A DNA stretch of 64,000 bases from Bradyrhizobium sp. ISRA464 (GTDB taxonomy: Bacteria; Pseudomonadota; Alphaproteobacteria; Rhizobiales; Xanthobacteraceae): the NCBI RefSeq assembly GCF_029910095.1, contig NZ_CP094526.1, positions 4,774,001-4,838,000 on the forward strand, read 5' to 3'. Each line of letters begins with the position of its first letter. Within the stretch, counting starts at the first letter, position 1. Below, one piece after another: positions 52,537-62,956 of this stretch. The notes beneath the pieces are model-generated. The model was not told the origin of the DNA, ran no database searches, and saw only the letters and a program-made list of their open reading frames with translations. The position numbers and the translations under genes are program-made.

Positions 52537-53835
52537 TCACGCCTTCTTCAGCACCGATACGAAGAACCCGTCCGTGCCGGTCCGGCGCGGCGTCATCAGC
52601 CAGCCTTCGTCCGATTTTAGCGCGGCCTCGGCAAAATCCTCGGCCTTCTCCCAGAGCGCGCTGGCGGTCTGCTCCGGCGGCTGCACCGAAAATTCCGGAT
52701 GGCGCGCGATGAAGGCCCGCACCTGCTCACCGTTCTCCTCAGAAAGCACCGAGCAGGTGATATAGGCGATGCGGCCGCCCGGCTTGACCATCGGCGCAGC
52801 GCGATCGAGCACCTCGGCCTGGTCCTTCAGCCGCACCTCGAGCGCGCCGGGGCGCATCCGCCATTTGGCGTCGGGGTTGCGGCGCCAGGTGCCGGTGCCG
52901 GTGCAGGGCGCATCGATCAGCACGAGGTCGGCTGACGCCTTGATATCCGACATCACATCCGCCTCGCCGCGCGGCGTGCGCACCTCGCAATTGTGCACGC
53001 CGGCGCGCGACAGCCGCTCGTGGATCGGCGCGAGCTGGCGCTTGTCGTGGTCGGTCGCGATCAACCGGCCCTTGCCGCCCATCTGAGCTGCCAGCGCCAG
53101 CGTCTTGCCGCCGGCGCCGGCGCAGAGATCGATCACCTGCTCGCCGGGCTTCGCCGCCGAGAACAGCGCGGCGAGCTGCGAGCCCTCGTCCTGCACCTCG
53201 ATCGCGCCCTTGATGAAGTCCTCCTCCGAATGGATGCCGGGATTGCGCGCGTCGGCGGACAGCTCGATGCGCAGGCCGATCGGCGACCACGGCGTCTCCC
53301 GGGCGCCGAGATGCGCCAGCCGGGGCAGGATCTTCTCGCGCTTGCCTCGGAGCGTGTTGACGCGCAGATCCAGCGGCGCGCGGCTCGCCATCGCGGTCGC
53401 CTCCGCCGCGCGCTCCTCGCCGAACACCTTCGCCAAATATGGATCGAGCCATTCCGGATAATCGCCCGCGACCGGCGCCGGCGCATCGCTGAGCGAGCGC
53501 GAGGTCAGCGCCGCCTGCTCGGCCGCGGTCAGCGGCTCCGGCGCGAAACGGCTACCGTCGAAGAACGCGGCGATCGTCGCGAGGTCCATGCCGCGCTCGA
53601 GCCTGAGCATGCCGAGCACGCGGGCGCGGGCGCTGTCGTCATCCATCAGATAGGCCGCGGAGGATTGCCGGCGCAGCACGTCCCAGATCAGTCCGGAGAT
53701 CGCGGCACGATCGCCGGACCCGGCATAGCGGTGTGCGGTCCCCCATTCCTTCAGCGCCTTTGCGGCGGGAACGCGCTGGGCGTCGATGGTGGCGATCAGG
53801 TCGATGGCGGCGGAGAGCCGGGCAGCGGGAGTCAT
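52537..53835 (-). CDS. rsmB: 16S rRNA m5C967 methyltransferase (RsmB/NOL1-NOP2-Sun family)
   Basis: This 432-residue RNA cytosine methyltransferase has an N-terminal NusB-like helical domain (residues 1 to about 145) and a SAM-dependent catalytic domain. SAM binding is seen in VIDLCAGAGGKTLALAA. The two catalytic cysteines are in IDAPCTGTGTWRRNPDAKW and YITCSVLSEENGEQV. Both Cys match the family mechanism. It methylates a cytosine of 16S rRNA. The neighbourhood of guaA and guaB suggests core chromosome. Confidence 0.9.
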   Translation of the reverse strand: MTPAARLSAAIDLIATIDAQRVPAAKALKEWGTAHRYAGSGDRAAISGLIWDVLRRQSSAAYLMDDDSARARVLGMLRLERGMDLATIAAFFDGSRFAPEPLTAAEQAALTSRSLSDAPAPVAGDYPEWLDPYLAKVFGEERAAEATAMASRAPLDLRVNTLRGKREKILPRLAHLGARETPWSPIGLRIELSADARNPGIHSEEDFIKGAIEVQDEGSQLAALFSAAKPGEQVIDLCAGAGGKTLALAAQMGGKGRLIATDHDKRQLAPIHERLSRAGVHNCEVRTPRGEADVMSDIKASADLVLIDAPCTGTGTWRRNPDAKWRMRPGALEVRLKDQAEVLDRAAPMVKPGGRIAYITCSVLSEENGEQVRAFIARHPEFSVQPPEQTASALWEKAEDFAEAALKSDEGWLMTPRRTGTDGFFVSVLKKA

Positions 53836-54375
53836 TGGTCTCTTTCGGTTGGACGGGTCAGATCACAAGCAGGATCCGGAGCGCGAAATACAGCCACATC
53901 ACGAGAGCGCGAAGGTCAATCCAATCTGGATGAAGACCGGCAGCAAAACCATTTGAATGGACATCAGAATCTCCGTCAGCCGCAGGCGCTGCGCCCCCTC
54001 TTAGCGGCCACGCCGGCCGCTGACAATGAAGGCCTCGCGGGAGCTGCCTGAACCATCATCCGAGCTGCCATGACCAACACACAGGAATGCGGCGGTTTCA
54101 GCTCTGTGGTCCCAGCAAGAGCTCACGATGAACATCACCTCCCCGATCCTGGCCGACACAATCCGCTCCGCCGAGTTCCCCGGCGATTCCGCGACATCGC
54201 CGACAGGCGGATCGCGTTGTCGACCCCTGCGTGCAACCGGCCGTCTCACGATCTGACGCCGCGACAGCATGCTGCACCCGGCACGACGCCGGCATGGCGC
54301 AACCGTCTCCGCCACAGCATATCGTCATCGTTCCGACTTCGCTCCGGCCTATGATCGAACCGAAAGGAACGATGC
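53836..54375. other. Intergenic region with possible small-gene remnant
   Basis: About 540 bp. A leftward frame from ATG 53964 reads MSIQMVLLPVFIQIGLTFAL and stops at 53899; two bases further on the other frame continues hydrophobically to 53858. This hints at a decayed small membrane protein, perhaps MAPEG-like. The rest shows no supported gene. Confidence 0.35.
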
Positions 54376-55215
54376 ATGGCCCAGTTTCGTCTGACGCAAA
54401 TCTCCGACACCCACCTCGCCCGCCGCTTCAAGCTCCTCACAGATAACTTCCACCGCGCGAGCGAGCACATTGACGCGACGCGGCCCGATCTCGTCCTCAA
54501 CAGCGGTGACGTGTCGTTCGATGGCCCGACCAGCCGCGACGATCTCGTGTTCGCCAGGGAGATGCATGACGCGCTGCCGGTCGATTGCCGCTACCTGCCC
54601 GGCAATCACGATATCGGCGACAATCCGACCGCAGTCGGCCCGACGCCGGCGCAATTGCCTACCGAAGAAAGCCGGGCAGCATTCCGGACCGTGCTCGGCG
54701 ATGACCGCTGGCACTTCGAGGCCGCCGGCTGGTGCATCATCGGGCTGAACTCGCTGATCATGAACACCGGCCTCGACAGCGAGGCCGAGCAGTTCGACTG
54801 GCTCGCCACGCAGCTCGACAAGACCGCGGGCAAGCCGGTCGCGCTGTTCCTGCACAAGCCGCTTTATCTCGACACGCCCGACGATCCCGAGCGCGAGGCG
54901 ACCGCGATCCGCTTTGTGCCGCAGCCGGCGCGCAGCCGCCTGGTCGAGATGTTCGGCAAGGTCGATCTGCGGCTGGTCGGCAGCGGACACGTCCACCAGC
55001 GCCGCGATTACACCTTCGGGCACGTCAGACAGATCTGGGCCCCCTCGGTCGGCTTCATCATCTCCGACGAGAAGCAGGAGCGGATCGGCATCAAGGAAAC
55101 CGGATTGGTCGAATACCGCTTCCGGCCGGACAGCTTTGAAGTGCGCCACGTGAGGGCCAAGGGCCTGGCCGATGTCGACCTGGACATGCTGCTCGGCAAG
55201 CAGTTGGCGAGCTGA
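54376..55215 (+). CDS. Calcineurin-like metallophosphoesterase
   Basis: This 279-residue metallophosphoesterase has the dimetal-site motifs in order: QISDTH, NSGDVSFDG, LPGNHDIGD, LHKPLY (for the usual GH/H), and GSGHVHQRRDY. These are typical of the CpdA/Icc-like cyclic nucleotide or phospholipid phosphodiesterase group. ATG 54376 follows AAAGGA. It is a single gene between rsmB and a short membrane protein gene on the other strand. The substrate cannot be predicted. Confidence 0.88.
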   Translation: MAQFRLTQISDTHLARRFKLLTDNFHRASEHIDATRPDLVLNSGDVSFDGPTSRDDLVFAREMHDALPVDCRYLPGNHDIGDNPTAVGPTPAQLPTEESRAAFRTVLGDDRWHFEAAGWCIIGLNSLIMNTGLDSEAEQFDWLATQLDKTAGKPVALFLHKPLYLDTPDDPEREATAIRFVPQPARSRLVEMFGKVDLRLVGSGHVHQRRDYTFGHVRQIWAPSVGFIISDEKQERIGIKETGLVEYRFRPDSFEVRHVRAKGLADVDLDMLLGKQLAS

Positions 55216-55221
55216 GCGGCC

Positions 55222-55467
55222 TCAGATCTGCGCCGCGTCCTTCAGGTCCCGCTTGATGGCGGTGAGAAGCGCCTGCAGCGAGTCCCTGTCGGGTTGCGCT
55301 GCCTGGCGCGTGGGGGGCAGCGAAGGCATGGAGAGAACCGGCTCCGCCTCGGGCTCGTCCTGCACGAAACGTCCATGCAACACATCATCGCGGCGGCCCA
55401 TGGCGAACATCGTCGCCCAGTAGCCGACGGCCAGCAAAATGACCCCTGAAACAACCAGCTCAAACAT
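55222..55467 (-). CDS. Small membrane-anchored hypothetical protein
   Basis: This 81-residue protein has one N-terminal membrane helix (ELVVSGVILLAVGYWATMFAMG) followed by a hydrophilic, Pro/Glu-rich middle and a Leu/Lys/Asp C-terminal helix (LQALLTAIKRDLKD). No family is recognised. Its coding character (no stops, hydrophobic anchor, ATG with a reasonable distance to the neighbour) supports a real gene. It lies convergent with the metallophosphoesterase gene. Confidence 0.6.
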   Translation of the reverse strand: MFELVVSGVILLAVGYWATMFAMGRRDDVLHGRFVQDEPEAEPVLSMPSLPPTRQAAQPDRDSLQALLTAIKRDLKDAAQI

Positions 55468-55524
55468 CGCTACACCTTAAAATGAGATATTGATTCAATT
55501 CCTCCGGGTGCCGGTCAAGCAAAT

Positions 55525-55542
55525 GGGGGCTAAAAAGCCCCC
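55525..55542 (-). terminator. Rho-independent terminator-like hairpin
   Basis: GGGGGCT-AAAA-AGCCCCC makes a 7-bp GC stem 68 bp beyond the end of the leftward CurA-like gene. On the minus strand it is followed by ATTTG, a short U-containing run. Confidence 0.6.
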
Positions 55543-55609
55543 AAAAGCCTGACGTTGTGGCGATTTTGATACTCTTCTGCGCGGAATGGGAGCTGAAAGG
55601 CCCTCTCCG

Positions 55610-56632
55610 TCAGGCCCTGTCCGGCCCGACCCGGACCAGCTGCTTGCCGAAATTGGCGCCCTTGAGCAGGCCCATGAAGGCCTCCGGCGCACTGTCGAGC
55701 CCCTCGGTCACGAACTCCTTGTACTTGACCTTGCCCTCGCGCACCCACTGCGACATGTCGCGGATGAAGTCGCCGTGCATGGCGGCGAAGTCGCTGACGA
55801 TGAAGCCGCGGAAGGTCAGCCGCTTGGTCAGGATGTTGCGCATCATCGCGCCGGCCCATTTCGGAGCATGCGCCTCGGTGTCGTTGTAGTGCGCGATCAG
55901 GCCGCAGACCGGGATGCGCGCGAACGCGTTGAGCAGCGGAAACACTGCATCGAACACCGCGCCACCGACATTCTCGAAATAGACGTCGATGCCCTTCGGG
56001 CAGGCCTCCTTGAGCTTCGCCGCGAGATTGGGATCGCGATGGTCGAGGCAGTCGTCGAAGCCGAGCTCGTTCTTGACGTAGGCGCACTTGTCCTTGCCGC
56101 CGGCGATGCCGATCGCACGCGCCCCCTTGATCTTCGCGATCTGGCCGACCGCCGAGCCGACCGCGCCGGACGCAGCCGCGACCACCACCGTCTCGCCGGC
56201 TTGCGGCTTGCCGATCTCGAGCAGGCCCGTGTAGGCAGTCATGCCGGGCATGCCGAGCACGCCGACCGCGGTCGAAATCGGCGCGATTGTCGGATCGATC
56301 TTGGCGAGCCCCTTGCCGTCGGACAGCGCATGCGTCTGCCAGCCCGCGCGCGACAGCACGATGTCGCCCTTGGCAAAGCCGGGATTGTTCGAGGCGATCA
56401 CCTCGCTGACGGTGCCGCCCTCCATCACGCCGCCGACCGGCACCGGTGCAGCATAGGACGGACCGTCGGCCATGCGGCCGCGCATATAAGGATCGAGCGA
56501 CAGCCAGATGGTGCGGAGCAGGACCTGCCCGTCACCCGGCGCAGGCGGCGTGTAGTCTTCGATCCGGAAATTGGCTGCGGTGGGCTCGCCGTGGGGACGC
56601 GAGGCGAGAACAATGCGCTTGCCTTGGGACAT
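55610..56632 (-). CDS. NADP-dependent oxidoreductase (CurA/leukotriene B4 dehydrogenase-like)
   Basis: This 340-residue zinc-independent MDR reductase has YTPPAPGDGQVLLRTIWLSLDPYMRGRM, the typical N-terminus of the CurA/YncB/PTGR group, GMTAYTGLLEIG, and the nucleotide motif AAASGAVGSAVGQIAKIKGARAIG with NVGG. Members reduce the double bond of enones such as curcumin or alkenals with NADPH. ATG 56632 is preceded by GAGGA. It is followed by a terminator-like hairpin and seems to be transcribed alone. Confidence 0.87.
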   Translation of the reverse strand: MSQGKRIVLASRPHGEPTAANFRIEDYTPPAPGDGQVLLRTIWLSLDPYMRGRMADGPSYAAPVPVGGVMEGGTVSEVIASNNPGFAKGDIVLSRAGWQTHALSDGKGLAKIDPTIAPISTAVGVLGMPGMTAYTGLLEIGKPQAGETVVVAAASGAVGSAVGQIAKIKGARAIGIAGGKDKCAYVKNELGFDDCLDHRDPNLAAKLKEACPKGIDVYFENVGGAVFDAVFPLLNAFARIPVCGLIAHYNDTEAHAPKWAGAMMRNILTKRLTFRGFIVSDFAAMHGDFIRDMSQWVREGKVKYKEFVTEGLDSAPEAFMGLLKGANFGKQLVRVGPDRA

Positions 56633-56842
56633 GGGGATTCCTCTGCTCGTTGGTTTCGTGGCGCACACGTAGTCATGCAATCCGTCTCCCTGCAAGGGAG
56701 ACGGATTTGCTCTTTCGCGCAGCATTGTTTGAAACGTTGTTTGAAATGACGAGCGCCATTTCGGCGGCATGCTATCGGCCGTCTCTCGACAGTCGTTCAG
56801 GGGCGCGTCGCAAGACGCGCACCCGGAATGACAGTGCTCGGG

Positions 56843-58369
<1,527 letters not shown>

Positions 58370-58502
58370 TTAACGGATGAACGCCGCCTGCGGCGACGCT
58401 CGCTGCGTCACCGTCGAATCGGTGCCCATCGGTGGGGTTGACGCTGGTCGATAGCATGGCGGCATGACGAATCAAAGTGTTTGCCAGCCATGCACAGGCT
58501 TT

Positions 58503-58753
58503 TTACGGGGCCCAATAGCCGGGCGGCGGCCCGTGGCGGCGGATCGCCTCGACCACCTCCCGGTGGCGGCGATCCTCCCGCTTCATATGGACTGCGATCA
58601 CGGCATGGGCCGAGGGCACCAGCAGCAACACGTGGAAAATCAGCCGAAAATCGCGCAAAACACGATCAGGACCAGGTTGAACAGCGCCGAGAACGGCTGC
58701 CCGTTCAGAAGCAGCCCGATCGGCGGCAACAGGGCGGCGAGGACGTAGATCAC
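58503..58753 (-). pseudogene. YqaE/Pmp3-family small membrane protein, frameshifted
   Basis: From GTG 58753 (AGGTG upstream) the frame reads VIYVLAALLPPIGLLLNG and NLVLIVFCAIFG, the Pmp3/YqaE stress-protein pattern of two membrane helices, and stops at 58640-58642. One base later the next frame continues LIFHVLLLVPSAHAVIAVHMK to 58503. One missing C (GGCTG for GGCCTG) explains the break. Since the gene lies in otherwise intact core genome, a sequencing error is quite possible. The family maintains membrane potential under salt or cold stress. Confidence 0.7.
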
Positions 58754-58897
58754 GGCACACCTCAGGCGCTTGGCGGATGCATACCAGCGTCACGCTGGAT
58801 TTAGGTGGTTTGGCCGGTTCCGCAATGGCATGGCTGGCGGCAGGGTGATACAGCCCCCTCGCCCTGCCATTTCAGCTCTCCCAGCCGTCCCATTTTA

Positions 58898-60385
58898 ATG
58901 AACAAAGAACGCCTGATCCCGCTCATCGTGGCCACCGCTCTCTTTATGGAGAACATGGATTCCACGGTGATCGCGACCTCGCTGCCGGCGATTGCCGCCG
59001 ATATCGGCACCAGCCCCCTGACGCTGAAACTGGCGATCACCTCCTATCTGCTCTCGCTCGCGGTGTTCATCCCGGCGAGCGGCTGGACCGCGGACCGTTT
59101 TGGCGCCCGCATCGTGTTTGCCGGCGCCGTCGGCGTCTTCATGCTGGGTTCGATCGGCTGCGCGCTCTCCTCCTCGGTGACCGATTTCGTGTTCGCCCGC
59201 ATCCTGCAGGGCCTCGGCGGGGCAATGATGACGCCGGTCGGGCGTCTGGTGCTGCTGCGCTCGGTCGACAAGAGCGCGCTGGTCAATGCGATGGCTTGGG
59301 TGACGGTCCCCGCGCTGATAGGCCCCGTGATCGGGCCGCCGCTCGGCGGCTTCATCACCACCTATTTCTCCTGGCACTGGATCTTCCTGATCAACATCCC
59401 GATCGGGCTGCTCGGCATCTTCATGGCGCTGAGATATATCGACCCGATCAAGAGCGTCGATCCCGAGCGCTTCGACCTTTACGGCCTCGTGCTCGCCGGC
59501 ATCGGCCTTGCCGGCATCGCGTTCGGCCTCTCGGTCGCCGGGCTCAATCTCCTGCCGTGGCCGATTGTCGCCGCTTTGGTCGGGATCGGCTCGATCTCCA
59601 TGACGCTCTACGTCATGCATGCGAAGCGAAGCGGATCGCCGGTGCTGGATTTTTCGCTGCTGCGGTTGTCGACGATGCGCGCGGCCATCGTCGGCGGCTT
59701 CATGTTCCGCCTCGGCATCGGCGCGCTGCCGTTCCTGCTGCCGCTGTTGATGCAGGTCGGCTTCGGCCTGACGCCGTTCCAGTCGGGCCTCGTGACCTTC
59801 GCTTCCGCGGTCGGCGCCATGGGCATGAAGACGCTCGCCGCGCGCATCATCCGCACCTTCGGCTTCCGCTACATGATGACAGTGAATGCGGTGGTCTCCG
59901 CGGCCTTCCTCGCCGCCTGCGCGCTGTTCACGGTGACGACGCCACTGCTGCTGATCATGATCATCCTGGTGGTCGGCGGCTTCTTCCGCTCGCTGCAGTT
60001 CACCGCGATCAACACCGTGGCGTATGCGGAGGTCGAAGCCGCGCAGATGAGCCGCGCCACGACGCTGGCGAGCGTCAACCAGCAGCTCGCGGTGTCCGCC
60101 GGCGTCGCGGTAGGTGCCTTCTCGGTCGAGGCTACGCTGGCGCTGCATAACCAGACCGAACTCACCGCCGGCGCCTTCGGGCCGGCCTTCGTGGTGGTTT
60201 CGCTGATCTCGGCGGTATCGGCCTGGTTCTTCTGGCAGATGCCGACCGATGCCGGCCACGAAATCTCCGGTCGCAAGGCGATCGAGATTTCCAGCCGCAA
60301 GGGCGCCGCAAGGGGCGCGGCCGCCGCCGCCGTCAAGCACGCGACGGAAGATACCCAGAACGCGCGGGATCAGCGGCTGGGCTAG
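58898..60385 (+). CDS. MFS transporter, DHA2 family (EmrB/QacA-like exporter)
   Basis: This 495-residue protein has about 14 membrane segments, as in the DHA2 group. Visible are FMENMDSTVIATSLPAIAADI (motif of helix 1), GWTADRFGARIVF (loop 2-3) and RILQGLGGAMMTPVGRLVLL. ATG 58898 gives the normal N-terminus; the frame is open upstream. A C-terminal cytoplasmic tail of about 45 residues is rich in Ala, Arg and Lys. It probably exports drugs or related compounds with a proton. Confidence 0.88.
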   Translation: MNKERLIPLIVATALFMENMDSTVIATSLPAIAADIGTSPLTLKLAITSYLLSLAVFIPASGWTADRFGARIVFAGAVGVFMLGSIGCALSSSVTDFVFARILQGLGGAMMTPVGRLVLLRSVDKSALVNAMAWVTVPALIGPVIGPPLGGFITTYFSWHWIFLINIPIGLLGIFMALRYIDPIKSVDPERFDLYGLVLAGIGLAGIAFGLSVAGLNLLPWPIVAALVGIGSISMTLYVMHAKRSGSPVLDFSLLRLSTMRAAIVGGFMFRLGIGALPFLLPLLMQVGFGLTPFQSGLVTFASAVGAMGMKTLAARIIRTFGFRYMMTVNAVVSAAFLAACALFTVTTPLLLIMIILVVGGFFRSLQFTAINTVAYAEVEAAQMSRATTLASVNQQLAVSAGVAVGAFSVEATLALHNQTELTAGAFGPAFVVVSLISAVSAWFFWQMPTDAGHEISGRKAIEISSRKGAARGAAAAAVKHATEDTQNARDQRLG

Positions 60386-60419
60386 TCAATCGAACCGGTT
60401 GTTCGCGAGGCACGGACAT

Positions 60420-60656
60420 TCAGTGCAGGCGCGTCGTCCAATCACGTCCAGACCTTAAGGGTGGCCGGTCATTCCGGTCATCTGTCTGATCCGGACGTTC
60501 AACAAGCTCATACTGGGGAACGTGGGTGCTCTCCAGCCACGATTCCAGCGCTGCTCCGCAGATCGTGCAAATCGCGTCACCCGTGTGCGGCACCAAGAAC
60601 TTCTCTTCAGTGCGTCTGTACTCGGCGCCGCAATGGCATTGAACAATTGTCGACAT
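60420..60656 (-). CDS. Small putative zinc-ribbon protein
   Basis: This 78-residue protein has two cysteine pairs, CHC near the N-terminus and CTIC about 20 residues later, which could form one zinc ribbon of the MJ0042 or similar type. The C-terminal third is charged and probably disordered. ATG 60656. No family can be named with confidence. It is convergent with the DHA2 transporter gene and ends 35 bases from it. Confidence 0.55.
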   Translation of the reverse strand: MSTIVQCHCGAEYRRTEEKFLVPHTGDAICTICGAALESWLESTHVPQYELVERPDQTDDRNDRPPLRSGRDWTTRLH

Positions 60657-61082
60657 CACCGAATTATGCGCCTGGCATCGCCGATTTTCCAGTCCTCAAA
60701 CAAACGGCCGCAACACGTCACCCCGCGATCGAAGGCTGAGTGGCCGCGGCTGGCCCGATGCACCACGGCCTTTCGTCCCGGCAAAGAAATCTTCGCGAGC
60801 GTCAGAATGCGAACGGAAGCTCCGTGGCCGCATGGTTCGGCTCAAGCGGGAAGCAGCGATCCCGCATCAGCAAAATCCATGCAGGAGGATGCGCTCCGGG
60901 TTTCCCTTCCGTGGCGTTCGTGCGCCACGCAAGGCCGGGCTTTTCTGGATTTAGTTTCGTTTGAATGGATCAGAGCCAGTGAGTGATGCCCATGCGAATG
61001 AAGTGAGTGATAATCCGAAACCCGGCGGCGTCCGCCTGTTCGCCTTACCCGAGGCGTTCCGGGATATCGCCGAAACCTGATT
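60657..61082. other. Intergenic region without recognised gene
   Basis: About 425 bp. Open frames on both strands lack family features. No RNA gene or terminator was recognised. Confidence 0.5.
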
Positions 61083-61916
61083 TCAATGGCTCCGTGATCG
61101 CCCGGCACCCGCGATTCGCACGGGTGCTTGAACCTCATCGCCATTGGCCCACGGTTGATCGCGATAACGCAGGAGCCCATGCGGCGCGCCGCGACCGGAT
61201 GGTTTCATCCCTTCGGCCGAAACGATGCGATCGACCCTGCCCCGCATGATCTCGTAGCACTCGCAAGCCGCAGCTTCGAGCCGTGGCCTGTCGATCTCGA
61301 TCGAACTCCGTCGGTTGGACCGGATGGCCCCCGACGCGCGAAGCTTGCACACAGCATGGGTTACAGTCGTTCGCCGCACGCCCAGCAATTCCGACAGCGT
61401 CTCCTGCGTCAGCGGGAGCGTGTCGTGGCCGATGTGGTCGTGAACCTGCAACAGCCAGCGGGCCAGGCGGGCCTCTACCGAATGCAGGGCATTGCAGGCT
61501 GCGATATGCTGGAACTGCACCAGCAACGACCGCATATGGAGCTGCACCGTACCCGCAAGCGCGCGGCTATGCGTGAGCGCAGCATGAAATCGTGCCGGCG
61601 AGATCTGCCATGTCGTGCCCGGAATGCGAACCACCGCTGAGATCGGCGAGCGTATCGACCTGAGCGTCGGCAGAATGCCGGTCGCCCCCTCGTTGCCGAC
61701 CATCGTTGTCGCGACCGCCTGTCCGTTCGGCATGTCCATGACGAATGCGATCAACGCGGTGCAAGGGAAGTAGATCTGTTCGACGAGGTCACCCGACCGC
61801 ACCAGCACGACGTCACGTTCGAGCGATACCTTGCGGAGATGGGGTGCAAGCAACTCAAAATCGGCGCGCGGCAGGGCCGCCAGGAGGCGATTACCTATGC
61901 TCGACCTGCGCTCCAT
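61083..61916 (-). CDS. Crp/Fnr family transcriptional regulator
   Basis: This 277-residue protein has an N-terminal cyclic-nucleotide-binding-like domain (residues 10-125; LRKVSLERDVVLVRSGDLVEQIYF) and a C-terminal winged helix with the recognition region LTQETLSELLGVRRTTVTHAVCKLRASGAIR. The cysteines that bind an Fe-S cluster in Fnr are not seen, so it is not an oxygen sensor of the FNR type. The C-terminus is extended by about 55 residues after the HTH. It resembles the Crp-like regulators common as paralogues in Bradyrhizobium. ATG 61916 was chosen. Confidence 0.83.
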   Translation of the reverse strand: MERRSSIGNRLLAALPRADFELLAPHLRKVSLERDVVLVRSGDLVEQIYFPCTALIAFVMDMPNGQAVATTMVGNEGATGILPTLRSIRSPISAVVRIPGTTWQISPARFHAALTHSRALAGTVQLHMRSLLVQFQHIAACNALHSVEARLARWLLQVHDHIGHDTLPLTQETLSELLGVRRTTVTHAVCKLRASGAIRSNRRSSIEIDRPRLEAAACECYEIMRGRVDRIVSAEGMKPSGRGAPHGLLRYRDQPWANGDEVQAPVRIAGAGRSRSH

Positions 61917-62054
61917 CACGGGAAAGCTCCGTGAGGCGCGGCTCGCTGCACAAACCTGCCGTGGGTGCCAAGCTGAGATACGCAACGAACGGACCGCGCC
62001 GGGACAATAGAATTCGCCGCAAGTGGAAAAGTTCCAACAGGGATAGAGCGGCAG

Positions 62055-62744
62055 CTAGGCCCGGTTAGGCTGCCCGCGAAATCCCGTCGCCAGCACGTAA
62101 CGCTCGGAAGAATCCTGCCGGCTCGCGGCCGGCTTGACGTGGCGGACGGTGGCGAAGTCGCGCTTGAGCTGCGCCAGCAACTCCGCATCCGCGCCGCTCT
62201 GAAACACCTTGGCCAGGAACGTCCCGCCGGGATTGAGCACCTCGCAGGCGAAATGTGCCGCGGTCTCGACCAGGCCGATGATGCGGAGCTGATCGGTCTT
62301 GCGATGGCCCGTGGTATTAGCGGCCATGTCGGACATCACGATGTCGGCGCGACCGCCCATCATCGCGAGCAGTTTCTCCGGCGCATCGGCATCGAGGAAG
62401 TCGAGCTGCGCGAAGGTGACGCCGGGGATCTCGCCCATTTCCAACAGGTCGATCGCGACCACCTTGCCCTTGCCGTCGGCGGCCCCGGTGCGCTTTGCAG
62501 CGATCTGGCTCCAGCCGCCGGGCGCCGCGCCGAGATCGACCACCGTCATGCCCGGCTTGAGCAGGCGATATTTGTCGTCGATCTCGAGCAGCTTGAAGGT
62601 CGCGCGCGAGCGGTAGCCCATCGCCTTGGCCTTGGCGACGTAGGGATCGTTGAGCTGGCGCTCCAGCCAGAGTTTTGACGACAGCTTGCGCTTGCCGCCG
62701 CTCTTGACCGTGACGTGCAGCCGTCCGGTGGTGTCTTTCGCCAT
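62055..62744 (-). CDS. rlmE: 23S rRNA (uridine-2'-O-) methyltransferase RlmE
   Basis: This 229-residue methyltransferase of the RrmJ/FtsJ family has [34 protein letters not shown] with the first catalytic Lys, [15 protein letters not shown] (SAM site), [15 protein letters not shown] with the catalytic Asp, and GTFLAKVFQ with the second Lys. It methylates a uridine in the ribosomal A loop of 23S rRNA. ATG 62744 follows AAGGA. It is probably transcribed with ppx or alone; the palindrome cluster separates the two. Confidence 0.92.
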   Translation of the reverse strand: MAKDTTGRLHVTVKSGGKRKLSSKLWLERQLNDPYVAKAKAMGYRSRATFKLLEIDDKYRLLKPGMTVVDLGAAPGGWSQIAAKRTGAADGKGKVVAIDLLEMGEIPGVTFAQLDFLDADAPEKLLAMMGGRADIVMSDMAANTTGHRKTDQLRIIGLVETAAHFACEVLNPGGTFLAKVFQSGADAELLAQLKRDFATVRHVKPAASRQDSSERYVLATGFRGQPNRA

Positions 62745-62764
62745 ATTCCTTCTCTTCTCCCTCG

Positions 62765-62948
62765 CCCCGCTCTTGCGGGGGTGAGGGCTGCTTCCGCAGT
62801 CAAGGTGAGAGATGCGCTCGTGGAGAGTCCCCCTCACCCGGATCGCATCTTACGATGCGACATAGCCGAAGTTTCACTTCGGCGTCCATTTCAGGAACGG
62901 CCGCCGTAGGCGGCCTACGCCTCTCCCCGCAAGCGGGGCGAGGCAAGG
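62765..62948. repeat. REP-like cluster of five palindromes
   Basis: Five GC-rich hairpins occur in 184 bp: CCCCGC/GCGGGG (62765-62780), TCGCATC/GATGCGA (62843-62860), CCGAAGT/ACTTCGG (62866-62882), GCCGCC/GGCGGC (62900-62914) and again CCCCGC/GCGGGG (62935-62948). Such arrays between convergent or tandem genes are typical repetitive extragenic palindromes of Bradyrhizobium-like genomes. Confidence 0.7.
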
Positions 62949-62956
62949 AGAACGCT

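Noticed and set aside
51064..52620. Plus-strand open frame of 518 codons opposite guaA
   Set aside because: guaA is unmistakable on the minus strand. The plus-strand product is a low-complexity shadow.
58895..60340. Minus-strand open frame of 481 codons opposite the DHA2 transporter gene
   Set aside because: The translation is extremely rich in Arg, His, Asp and Glu, as expected from the reverse of a membrane protein gene; no family signature.
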